Positions 13,672 to 21,562 of a stretch of DNA of 36,017 nt are shown here, piece by piece. The DNA is from a virus. The translations under genes and the position numbers were made by a program. How positions within the stretch are numbered: the first letter of the stretch is position 1; each line of letters starts with the position of its first letter. Under the pieces are notes generated by a model. That model did not search any database and was not told the DNA's origin. It worked only from the letters and a program-made list of their open reading frames with translations. Where the stretch lies: IMG/VR virus record IMGVR_UViG_3300021375_000087, positions 1 through 36,017 of that record; one strand, 5' to 3'.

Positions 13672-14985
13672 TTAGAATGAGTCGAGTGTGACTCGTTTCC
13701 AGATATCATTTCCTTGATTGTATACTGTAGCAGTTACGTTTCCAGCAAAAGAACTTACAGTTCCTAGAGTTACATTTGCATCTGCTACCCCATTTGTGCG
13801 AGTACGACTGATTGACATCTTAAGATTTGCTCCGCTGTTGTCTAAACTTTTAACATAGTATGTTGTATTTGCTTGAATGTTAGTATTAGCAGTGTCTATA
13901 GTAGCTCCTGCAAATACTACTGGTTGATTTAGTCCATTGTCGAATATAGTTGAATTTTGAGAATTAAATTCAACTTGATCTGCTGTAGCAGTCGTTGAAA
14001 TAATACTATCTACAGTCGCAGTGCTATTATAAGTACCAACAGACATGTATACATATGATACTGGTTTTGCCTGCATTGTTCCTGTTGCATCGGCTAATGC
14101 AAAATCTCCACCACCGAGTGTAGAACTGATAGTGAATGAAGTATTAGCAACAATAGTTCTTACATAGTAAGTTGTTCCTGCTACAATATTACCAAACACA
14201 ACTCCATAGAATTGAATAGGCATACCTAAATAGAAACCTGCTGTTGATGACGTTGTTAAGGTGTCACCAGCGGCTTCTGAAGCAGTAACTGTAACTGGTT
14301 GTACTGAAGATTCAACTGCAATGTCGCCATTTCTATCACCCTGATAGCCTGTTGGTGTCATTGCTACTCTTTCTTCAATTTGAGATGTTTGATAACTTCT
14401 ATTAGTAGGTGTTATTAAAATTGAATTACCACAATCAATAGTAGATAAATCATATACTAGTTGACCTGCGTTATAAGGTGCAGTAGCAATTACTAGATTA
14501 CCGTTTATATCTTGTGTATTGTTCTCTAATATGTTTTCACTTTGACTTACTTCACTAGGAAAATTTATATTTGCAGTAGTATTTGCAATTGTTAAATCTA
14601 ATGTGATCGTATGTCTAGTAGCAGTAGGGGCCCAACCTGCAAATTGAAACGTTGTATCACCTGTGATAGTTGCAGTTTGTACGTCACCTAATGTACAATT
14701 AACGATGACAGTTCCAGATACATTGTTACCTAAGTTATACATTGTATTACGGAACGTTCTAATAGCGGCATTACTAATTAAAGTATTAGCCATATTATTG
14801 TCTAACGTAAGATTGTTTAAGCCCTGTTTAAGTACAGCCTTATCCTGCAGTTCTGTAATTTCAGTACTAGCAGTATTTAAATTAGTTTTAATAGCCGTGA
14901 AGTTATTTCTGAACCCTTCAGAACTATTGTTTTGTCCCGGAGTCGGATAATTTCCGTCTATTCCGTTTGTATTAATTGTACTCAT
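13672..14985 (-). CDS. Fibre-like virion protein, 437 residues
   Basis: The N-terminus (STINTNGIDGNYPTPGQ, then FRNNFTAIKTNLNTASTEI) is of the type found at the particle-attached end of marine myovirus fibres: a short spacer followed by a helix carrying N-F-x-x-I. The rest is Asn/Thr-rich beta sequence. Residues ~240-305 form a module (F-x-G-x-I-x-x-G-T-x-Y-Y-V, then TFTISST, then G-T-M-x-A) also present in the 874-residue protein upstream, and a degenerate copy follows at ~335-400. There is no enzyme motif. It probably contributes to host adsorption or baseplate decoration. A late motif lies in the 40-nt gap before it, so it can be transcribed separately from the Ig-like gene. Confidence 0.75.
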   Translation of the reverse strand: MSTINTNGIDGNYPTPGQNNSSEGFRNNFTAIKTNLNTASTEITELQDKAVLKQGLNNLTLDNNMANTLISNAAIRTFRNTMYNLGNNVSGTVIVNCTLGDVQTATITGDTTFQFAGWAPTATRHTITLDLTIANTTANINFPSEVSQSENILENNTQDINGNLVIATAPYNAGQLVYDLSTIDCGNSILITPTNRSYQTSQIEERVAMTPTGYQGDRNGDIAVESSVQPVTVTASEAAGDTLTTSSTAGFYLGMPIQFYGVVFGNIVAGTTYYVRTIVANTSFTISSTLGGGDFALADATGTMQAKPVSYVYMSVGTYNSTATVDSIISTTATADQVEFNSQNSTIFDNGLNQPVVFAGATIDTANTNIQANTTYYVKSLDNSGANLKMSISRTRTNGVADANVTLGTVSSFAGNVTATVYNQGNDIWKRVTLDSF

Positions 14986-15009
14986 AATTTATTTAATCTC
15001 TCAATATAC

Positions 15010-15017
15010 TATTTATC
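15010..15017 (-). promoter_or_regulatory. Late promoter motif (GATAAATA) before the 437-residue fibre gene
   Basis: The minus strand reads TTGATAAATAGTA in the gap between the Ig-like gene and the fibre-like gene. Initiation would fall near 15004, giving a leader of about 19 nt with GAGAG before the ATG. Confidence 0.6.
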
Positions 15018-15025
15018 AACACAAA

Positions 15026-17650
15026 TTATCCAGATACATTTCTTTTATCTGGTAAGATAGTGCGTCTGGGAAACAAGACATGAAAATCTTCAGAGTCAAT
15101 TGGATTAGGTTCCGGAGAAGCACTCGGTAGTCCTGTCCATGCGGGCGGACTAACGTTATTATCAAAGTCGAATGTAATTGATTTATCTACTGTTATTCTG
15201 TCTAACTGAAAGTTAATTGTGTTTAGTGTATATGGTGTGCCTAAAGGATCTACCCATAATGTTTCAATATTGTTTTTAATTGTATCAGCAGTTCCTGGTT
15301 TACAATATGCAATGACCCAAGCCGGAGTATATCCTAATGTTGAGCCGTTTGCTTGTTGACTAGTCATCCATCCAGGTAGCAATCTAAAGTCAAATTCTTG
15401 TCCTAAGTTTGTTCCTGTTCTATCTCTCATATTTGGTAGTGAGTTGGGGAATAAATTTCTAGCAAACCCCGGCGTTAAACTTGTATAGTATCCCGGCTGA
15501 CTTGTTTCTGTCAATAAAGGCAAACTATTTTCACTAGATATTAATTGATCTTCAAATGTTTCTTCTGTCTGTAACTGTTGTCCTTCTGGTGTTGTATTAA
15601 CATAACTTGTGTAGATATCAGTTACACTTGTATACCATGGCCCTTTGTTTAATGGTATGTTTCTTGGCCAAACAATTTCTTCACTGACACTTTTGCCTTT
15701 AGGATTAATTAAGTTGTCTTGTACTTCAGAATAAACAACTTCATAGACAACTTCTCCGGCCGCATTCTTAGCAACTGCTGTTTTTAATTGTCCTAAAGTA
15801 ATATATCTCCAATAGTGATTTTTATCGATAGCCGCTACATATTCATCAAAGTCACTAGCATAAATTCCATATGCATGTTCGTAAGTAATATTAGATGCTT
15901 TACCAAAATTTACATCTTCAGGTCTATATAAATCTGCTAGAGGGAAAATTGTAGTATTATCAAGTAATCCTTTAATTATATTTCTGTCTGCAATACCTGG
16001 AACACATCTAATATACAATGTGTCTGTAGGTTGCGTAAACTCTTGTACAATAGTTAATTTAAATGTTCTTGTTGCATTCACAACTGGATAAAGAGGTGAG
16101 AATGCTTCGATTGTAAAATCAAATTCTGTTTCTGTGTCAGGATTTGTAAATGTATCATTCGGTTGATATGATACTGTGCCTGATAACTCTCCATTATCTA
16201 GTAATTTTAAGTTAGGAGGTAGTGTTCCACTAGTTACTCTGTAGTTAAGTGTAACATCTGATGTTGCACTAACAGATAATACAGATGTTTCACTGTTATT
16301 CATCTTACCAAGATCACTAGGTGTTACCCAAGTAACTGTTCCTAATATATTATTAGAAACTGTCATTTGAAATTTAAATACTGAACTCTGTATGTTAGTA
16401 AAACTAGCCTTTCTTACGTTCACACTAAAAGAATAGTTAGAAATACTGTCAGATGCGATTGTAGGCGTTCCTGTGATCCATCCTGTAGTAGAATCTCCTA
16501 CTAAACCTAAGGGTAAATCTATAAATTGATATTCTAATGCATCTCCATCAAAGTCTTGACCTAACATTCTCCATGAAAAATACTCTCCACTTGGATATGA
16601 TCCTATGTTTGCTTCTGTACTAGGAGAATATGTAGTATTAATGTCATTATTAGGAAAAACATAGTAACCATAGTTAGTTGGATCATTTTTTGCAACGTCA
16701 AATGTTGCAGGTCTTGTGTTTAGAACACTAGGTATTCTACTGTTGCCTGGAAAACCAGGACCACCTGAACTAATCGGAGCATTTTGATTTGCAACAACAA
16801 TGTTATATGATTCTAGTGCGTTTCCTAATGGTGATGTTAATTCTAATGTAAATGAATATGTTTGTACTGTTGGTTCACCTGTTTGAATCTGTGGTAAAGA
16901 TGCGGCAAATGTGCCTACTCCGTCAATAAGAACTTCTTCGGTTCCCCCACGTGTACTTGATATTGTAAATGTAGTTGCACTTAAAATATCCTTGACATAA
17001 TATGTTCTATTTGCTACAATATCTCCGTAAACTGTGCCAGTAAAGTTAATAGGTCTTTCTTTAACAAAGCCTGTTGTACTTAATACTGTTAAAACATTAG
17101 TTGATATTGCTAATACCGATGTAGTGATAGCACTATAATTAATACTGATGACTGGTGGACTAGGATAACCTCTAATTAATCCTTTATCATTAATTTCTAA
17201 TCCAGGAGGCAAACTACCTTGTATTCTTCTGATCGATATTGGATTAGATGTAACTGGATTAGTATATTCTATTTGCAGTTCTCGCCATACACTATCATTC
17301 GTATTTAAAATTGTTCCTGTTGGGGTAGTAAATGTAGGAATAGCAACACCACTTATGATTGTACTAAACGTTCTATCTGCTATTTGTTGTTCATCACCTA
17401 TATAATCATCTGTTGCTCTTACAGCAAAGTTATATGTAGTATCACTACCAACAATGCCTGGAGTTCCTGATAAAACACCCGTCTCACTGTTTAGTGTTAA
17501 GCCTGTAGGTATTGTCCCACTCAATACAGTATATGTAATTGCAGTTGCCGGAAGTTTTGGAGTTGCTTCAAACGTAAAGGTCATAGGAACTTGAGAAGGA
17601 AATGTGCCGATACTTCCTGCAGTAGTTACCCAGTCTGGATGATTACTCAT
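15026..17650 (-). CDS. Large virion protein with repeated putative Ig (He_PIG) domains
   Basis: 874 residues. At least four copies of the He_PIG-type signature are seen: P-x-G-L-x-L-(N/D)-x-x-T-G-x-(L/I)-x-G-T-P near residues 45-65, 145-160, 375-395 and 475-490, each followed by a strand such as YNFAVRATD. Such domains adopt Ig-like folds common on phage tails and capsids, where they bind carbohydrate. Between the first two and the third lies the F-x-G-x-I-x-x-x-T-Y-Y-V / TFTISST module shared with the 437-residue neighbour (about 180-250). The C-terminal third (550-874) is unrelated, contains many Trp/Tyr/Pro residues, and may be the baseplate or fibre interface. Its ATG overlaps the M15 peptidase stop (ATGA), so fibre, lysin and this protein are translated in series. 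Confidence 0.8.
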   Translation of the reverse strand: MSNHPDWVTTAGSIGTFPSQVPMTFTFEATPKLPATAITYTVLSGTIPTGLTLNSETGVLSGTPGIVGSDTTYNFAVRATDDYIGDEQQIADRTFSTIISGVAIPTFTTPTGTILNTNDSVWRELQIEYTNPVTSNPISIRRIQGSLPPGLEINDKGLIRGYPSPPVISINYSAITTSVLAISTNVLTVLSTTGFVKERPINFTGTVYGDIVANRTYYVKDILSATTFTISSTRGGTEEVLIDGVGTFAASLPQIQTGEPTVQTYSFTLELTSPLGNALESYNIVVANQNAPISSGGPGFPGNSRIPSVLNTRPATFDVAKNDPTNYGYYVFPNNDINTTYSPSTEANIGSYPSGEYFSWRMLGQDFDGDALEYQFIDLPLGLVGDSTTGWITGTPTIASDSISNYSFSVNVRKASFTNIQSSVFKFQMTVSNNILGTVTWVTPSDLGKMNNSETSVLSVSATSDVTLNYRVTSGTLPPNLKLLDNGELSGTVSYQPNDTFTNPDTETEFDFTIEAFSPLYPVVNATRTFKLTIVQEFTQPTDTLYIRCVPGIADRNIIKGLLDNTTIFPLADLYRPEDVNFGKASNITYEHAYGIYASDFDEYVAAIDKNHYWRYITLGQLKTAVAKNAAGEVVYEVVYSEVQDNLINPKGKSVSEEIVWPRNIPLNKGPWYTSVTDIYTSYVNTTPEGQQLQTEETFEDQLISSENSLPLLTETSQPGYYTSLTPGFARNLFPNSLPNMRDRTGTNLGQEFDFRLLPGWMTSQQANGSTLGYTPAWVIAYCKPGTADTIKNNIETLWVDPLGTPYTLNTINFQLDRITVDKSITFDFDNNVSPPAWTGLPSASPEPNPIDSEDFHVLFPRRTILPDKRNVSG

Positions 17651-18108
17651 TTGTTAAGACCTAGAGAATAATGTGTTCTCCCATCGACTTTAGATGCTGT
17701 CAATGATTTCCCTCTGTTACCTTCTACATTGTAAGTTACATGTACCCAACCTGAATCAGGGACACCGGGAGTATAAAATTCTAAAATTACTTGATCGAAA
17801 TCAGTATTCTTTTCAATCCATTTAGCAAGATCATAGTTAGATACACTATGTATTTCTATGTCTGCCGCTTGTCCTTTACAATGCTGTGACTTAGCACTTC
17901 CACCTACTGCTGAATTAAGAGCAGATCCACGATATCCACTATTAATAATGACAGGTCCGTAATGATCTCTAACTTTTTGTAATACGTTTTCACATAATGC
18001 TTTTGCATTATCTAAATGTTCTTCAGGCATAGTGTTATCTAAACCCTGACGTATTGCTGTTTGACTTTTTTCAAACTCTGTTAATGTAAAATTCTTTGAT
18101 AATCTCAT
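17647..18108 (-). CDS. M15-type peptidoglycan peptidase (endolysin candidate)
   Basis: 153 residues from ATG 18106-18108 (MRLSKNFTL), the start favoured by AAGGAT 10 nt upstream and by the usual beginning of this family. An alternative ATG at 18136-18138, overlapping the previous stop, would add ten residues. Zinc-site motifs of peptidase M15 (D-Ala-D-Ala or L-Ala-D-Glu endopeptidase fold) are present: S-Q-H-C-K-G-Q-A-A-D gives H and D ligands, and G-W-V-H-V-T-Y gives the last His. INSGYRG is the conserved strand before them. It should cut peptide stems of peptidoglycan. It could be the lysis enzyme or a tail-associated lysin; its place between fibre genes slightly favours the latter. No signal peptide or holin is seen next to it. 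Confidence 0.9.
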   Translation of the reverse strand: MRLSKNFTLTEFEKSQTAIRQGLDNTMPEEHLDNAKALCENVLQKVRDHYGPVIINSGYRGSALNSAVGGSAKSQHCKGQAADIEIHSVSNYDLAKWIEKNTDFDQVILEFYTPGVPDSGWVHVTYNVEGNRGKSLTASKVDGRTHYSLGLNK

Positions 18109-18137
18109 CTGTTTCTTATCCTTAGAGATGCAAAACA

Positions 18138-21100
18138 TTATGCATATGTTGCGCCAACACTATACCATTGTGATGCACTGTGGGCTACAAATTGAATCTG
18201 TCCCTTCGCTCCTATAACGATTGGGGCATTTGTTCCGTTCTCATCAATAGCATCGCCTGATGCAGGATATACTTTTAATAGATTAGATCCTGATAAGTTT
18301 TTAACGTATATACATAAACCTGCCGCCGCCGGCATTAGTCTAACACCGTTGTTACTCACGTTTACTGTAACTGAAAATATATCTGCGTTTAATAATGCGG
18401 CTGCACCTGCTTGATCTGTACCAGAGGCTGTTTGTGTACTCACATCTTTAATAATGTGAGTCTGATTAGTTATATTACCGGATACTGTTAAACTAGTTAA
18501 TGTACCAAGTGATGTTATGTTCGGTTGCGGTCCACCTGTAATATCTAATGCTAGTGCCGCACTACCTGCACTTGTCGCATATGTTGCATTTGCTACTGTT
18601 CCAGAGATATTAGCGGCTACTACATTAGATAGTCCTCCACCGTCTCCGTTAAATAATCCTGTATTTGCTGTAAATGATTGTGCTGTGACAATTCCATTAA
18701 CACCTAACACTGTCATTGTACCAACAGATGTAATGTTTGGTTGTGCTGAAGTAGACACTGTACCTGCTGTAGTTGCTAATGCAACTGTACCTGAAACATT
18801 TGCACCAGCAACTGCGTTTGCTGTTGTTGCTGTTGTTGCTAAAGTTGCTAAAGGAACTTCACTAACATTTGCACCTGCGATAGCAGATAAATTTGCTCCG
18901 TCTCCAGATACATATGTAAAGACACCACCTGTGCCTGATACATTCCCTGCAGACACATTACCAGTGACTGATAATGATGACAATGAACCGACACTAGTGA
19001 TGTTTGGTTGACTTGCTGTTGTTACAGTACCAGCAGTTGTTGCTGATGTAGCACTTGTTGCTAATGATACTGCTCCTGAAACGTTAGCACCTGCTACTGA
19101 ATTTGCTACTTGTGCAAATGGAACTTCTCCACTTACATTAGCACCCGCTACTGCATTAGCAGTTGCGGCATTAGTAACTTCACCTGAGACATTTGCACCA
19201 GCAACTGCGTTTGCTGTTGCGGCATTTGTTACTTCACCAGTTACATTTGCTCCAGCAATTGCTGATAATCCAGCACCTGAACCTTTAAATGTTCCTGTAC
19301 CTGCTGATATCTCAATGTTACCTGCGTTAGTAATAATATCTGAGTTAGTATTTAAAGTACCACCTAAGATTAATGAAGTTAAAGTACCAAGTGATGTTAT
19401 GTTTGGTTGAGCATTAGTTACAAGACTTCCACCTAATGTTGTACCAGATACTTTACTAGCACCTATTAAGTTACCAGGGACATCTAAATTTCCTGTTGTC
19501 TTGTTAAATGTAAATCCTGTGTTACCTGCATATGCACCGCTGTCATTAAAAATAATTTGTGTGTCTGCACCTTGTGTTGGTTGAACAGTTCCAGTGTTCC
19601 AAGTTAATGTACCTGCTCCATCTGTATGTAAGAATGCTCCACTAACACCACCAGTAATTGTTACATTACCTACTGGGCCTAAGTTAGAAGTACTGTTGAA
19701 GTTAATATTGTTATCGATTCCACCTGATACAGACATTGAGCCTGTTACTTCTACTTCTGTTCCTGTGTTTTTAACTATTAATACGTTTGCTGTTCCACCA
19801 GATGTAACTCTGAATGGTCCAGAAGCATCAAGTCTTGCTTCACTTGTACCGTTTTCGATATATGAACCTGTTGATACTGATATGTTTGTTAAGTTGGCTC
19901 CGTCTCCAGATACATATGTAAAGACACCACCTGCACCTAATACATTTCCACCTGTAATATTACCAGTTGCTGATACTACTCCAGTAGTATTTAAATTTCC
20001 TGAGTCAGTATTACCTGTTACAGCAACAGATGTTAAAGTACCTGTAGATGTAATGTTTGGTTGTGCGGCAGTTTCAACTGTACCTGATGTGTCTGCGTAT
20101 GTTGCATTTGCTACAGTACCTGTAACGTTTGCTCCAGCAACTATATTAGCAGTTCCTGCAAATGCTACTTGACCACTTACATTTGCACCTGCTACTGAAT
20201 TTGCTACTTGTGCAAATGGAACTTCTCCTGTTACATTTGCTCCTGCTACTGCGTTAGCACTATCTGATGATACTGCATGTGTAGCATTTGCTACTGCACC
20301 TGAGACATTCGCTCCGGCAACACTATTTGCTGTGCCTGCAAAACTAACTTCACCTGATACATTTGCACCGGCTACTGAATTTGCTACTTGGGCAAAAGGT
20401 ACTTCTCCGCTTACGTTAGCACCTGCTACAGCATTTGCTGTAGTTGCAAAACTTACTGCACCTGAGACATTTGCACCAGCAACTGCGTTTGCTGTTGCGG
20501 CATTAGTAACTTCACCTGAAACATTTGCTCCGGCTACTGCGTTAGCAGTTGTTGCGAATGATACTGCACCACTTACATTACTACCTGCGACTGCATTAGC
20601 AGTTGCGGCATTAGTAACTTCTCCACTTACATTAGCGCCGGCTACAGCATTTGCTGTAGTTGCGAATGGTACTGCGCCAGTTACATTAGCGCCTATGATG
20701 TTTGATAGTCCACCTGCATCACCAGTAAATAAACCAGTGTTTGCGGTGAATGCTACAGCAGTTACTGTTGACTGAACACCTAGTCCAGTTAGTGTACCTA
20801 CTGTTGTTATGTTTGGTTGAGATGCAGTTACTAAAGAACCTTCTAAAGTTGCTCCTTTAACTGTACCTGAGTTAGCATATAGATTGCCTGCTACTATAGG
20901 ACCTGCTGTAATCTGTCCTGTGCTTACATTTAGATTACCTGCTGTAATATTACCTGTTACTGATAGAGTATTAGATAATGATGCATTATTACCAATAATA
21001 TTACCATTACCAGATGATGCATTTGCTAATACATAACCGAAATCACCTGATACATTACCAATGATTGCGTTTCCTTGCACAGAATTTGATACTATAACAT

Positions 21101-21455
21101 CACTGATGTTTGCCACAGTGTTAGGCATATCAATATATAATGTTTGTGTAGAGTCTGTGATAGTTGCACTACCACCTGGAGATCCGTTTCCGGGTGCGTC
21201 TCTGCTTAATGATAGAGTAGTTGTAGTAAACTGTACGCAAGAGATGTTAGCACCTAATACTACGTTCCCTACTGGGGAGCCGTTCACTAAGTATACACCA
21301 GGACCTGCTGTTTTGTTAACTGATACTACTGCTTGATCGCCTAGTCCTGCAAATACTTCTGTAAAATTTAACTGAACTTTCTCAAATGCCGATCGTATAG
21401 CATCTGCATCTGGATCGTCTGGGAATGCTCCGAAGTCAATATTTCTTTGTGCCAT
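18138..21455 (-). CDS. Very long repeat-built tail fibre protein
   Basis: 1105 residues. The N-terminus (MAQRNIDFGAFPDD, then IRSAFEKVQLNFTEVFAGL) resembles the attachment end of the 437-residue protein. About residues 252-450 consist of an 18-residue unit, AGANVSGEVxxAxTANAV, repeated roughly eleven times. A second group of about five follows near residues 730-890. In between and after come repeats of QPNITSxGTLTSLxVxGN. Ala/Gly/Val/Asn/Thr make up most of the protein, consistent with a long trimeric beta-rich shaft. The C-terminal ~110 residues (from about DIFSVTVNVSNNGVRLMP) are non-repetitive and are the likely receptor-binding or trimerisation tip. A late promoter and AGGAAAG precede the ATG. 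Repeat number probably varies by recombination. Confidence 0.85.
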   Translation of the reverse strand: MAQRNIDFGAFPDDPDADAIRSAFEKVQLNFTEVFAGLGDQAVVSVNKTAGPGVYLVNGSPVGNVVLGANISCVQFTTTTLSLSRDAPGNGSPGGSATITDSTQTLYIDMPNTVANISDVIVSNSVQGNAIIGNVSGDFGYVLANASSGNGNIIGNNASLSNTLSVTGNITAGNLNVSTGQITAGPIVAGNLYANSGTVKGATLEGSLVTASQPNITTVGTLTGLGVQSTVTAVAFTANTGLFTGDAGGLSNIIGANVTGAVPFATTANAVAGANVSGEVTNAATANAVAGSNVSGAVSFATTANAVAGANVSGEVTNAATANAVAGANVSGAVSFATTANAVAGANVSGEVPFAQVANSVAGANVSGEVSFAGTANSVAGANVSGAVANATHAVSSDSANAVAGANVTGEVPFAQVANSVAGANVSGQVAFAGTANIVAGANVTGTVANATYADTSGTVETAAQPNITSTGTLTSVAVTGNTDSGNLNTTGVVSATGNITGGNVLGAGGVFTYVSGDGANLTNISVSTGSYIENGTSEARLDASGPFRVTSGGTANVLIVKNTGTEVEVTGSMSVSGGIDNNINFNSTSNLGPVGNVTITGGVSGAFLHTDGAGTLTWNTGTVQPTQGADTQIIFNDSGAYAGNTGFTFNKTTGNLDVPGNLIGASKVSGTTLGGSLVTNAQPNITSLGTLTSLILGGTLNTNSDIITNAGNIEISAGTGTFKGSGAGLSAIAGANVTGEVTNAATANAVAGANVSGEVTNAATANAVAGANVSGEVPFAQVANSVAGANVSGAVSLATSATSATTAGTVTTASQPNITSVGSLSSLSVTGNVSAGNVSGTGGVFTYVSGDGANLSAIAGANVSEVPLATLATTATTANAVAGANVSGTVALATTAGTVSTSAQPNITSVGTMTVLGVNGIVTAQSFTANTGLFNGDGGGLSNVVAANISGTVANATYATSAGSAALALDITGGPQPNITSLGTLTSLTVSGNITNQTHIIKDVSTQTASGTDQAGAAALLNADIFSVTVNVSNNGVRLMPAAAGLCIYVKNLSGSNLLKVYPASGDAIDENGTNAPIVIGAKGQIQFVAHSASQWYSVGATYA
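20100..20700 (-). repeat. In-frame 54-bp repeats of the tail fibre gene
   Basis: Roughly eleven direct 54-bp units encode AGANV(S/T)G(E/A/Q)V-type 18-mers. Units differ by synonymous and a few conservative changes and often alternate between TNAATA and SFATTA variants. A smaller block of the same unit lies at about 18780-19260. The repeats are coding throughout, not CRISPR. Confidence 0.85.
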
Positions 21456-21477
21456 AGCAATTCTTTCCTAATATTAG

Positions 21478-21485
21478 TATTTATT
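21478..21485 (-). promoter_or_regulatory. Late promoter motif (AATAAATA) of the tail fibre operon
   Basis: The minus strand reads GAATAAATACTAA, directly after the terminator of the 1226-residue gene. Initiation near 21472 leaves a short leader with AGGAAAG before the ATG at 21453-21455. Confidence 0.65.
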
Positions 21486-21513
21486 CTTTTTAAAACTTAA
21501 TCAGCAGATAAAA

Positions 21514-21538
21514 AAATACCCGACTAAGCCGGGTATTT
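21514..21538 (-). terminator. Strong rho-independent terminator after the 1226-residue gene
   Basis: A 9-bp stem (AAATACCCG / CGGGTATTT) encloses a 7-nt loop and is followed on the minus strand by an uninterrupted T-run (TATTTTTTTATC). It lies 25 nt after the stop at 21563 and just ahead of the fibre promoter. Confidence 0.9.
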
Positions 21539-21562
21539 AAACGGGTATAACGTTTTCTGTTA

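Noticed and set aside
20100-20700. Regularly spaced direct repeats that could suggest a CRISPR array
   Set aside because: The 54-bp units are contiguous, in frame and encode the AGANVSG 18-mer of the fibre protein; there are no unique spacers.
18517-20775. Long open plus-strand frames opposite the fibre gene
   Set aside because: They mirror the low-complexity repeat composition of the minus-strand gene, lack ribosome sites and promoters, and have no recognisable protein features.
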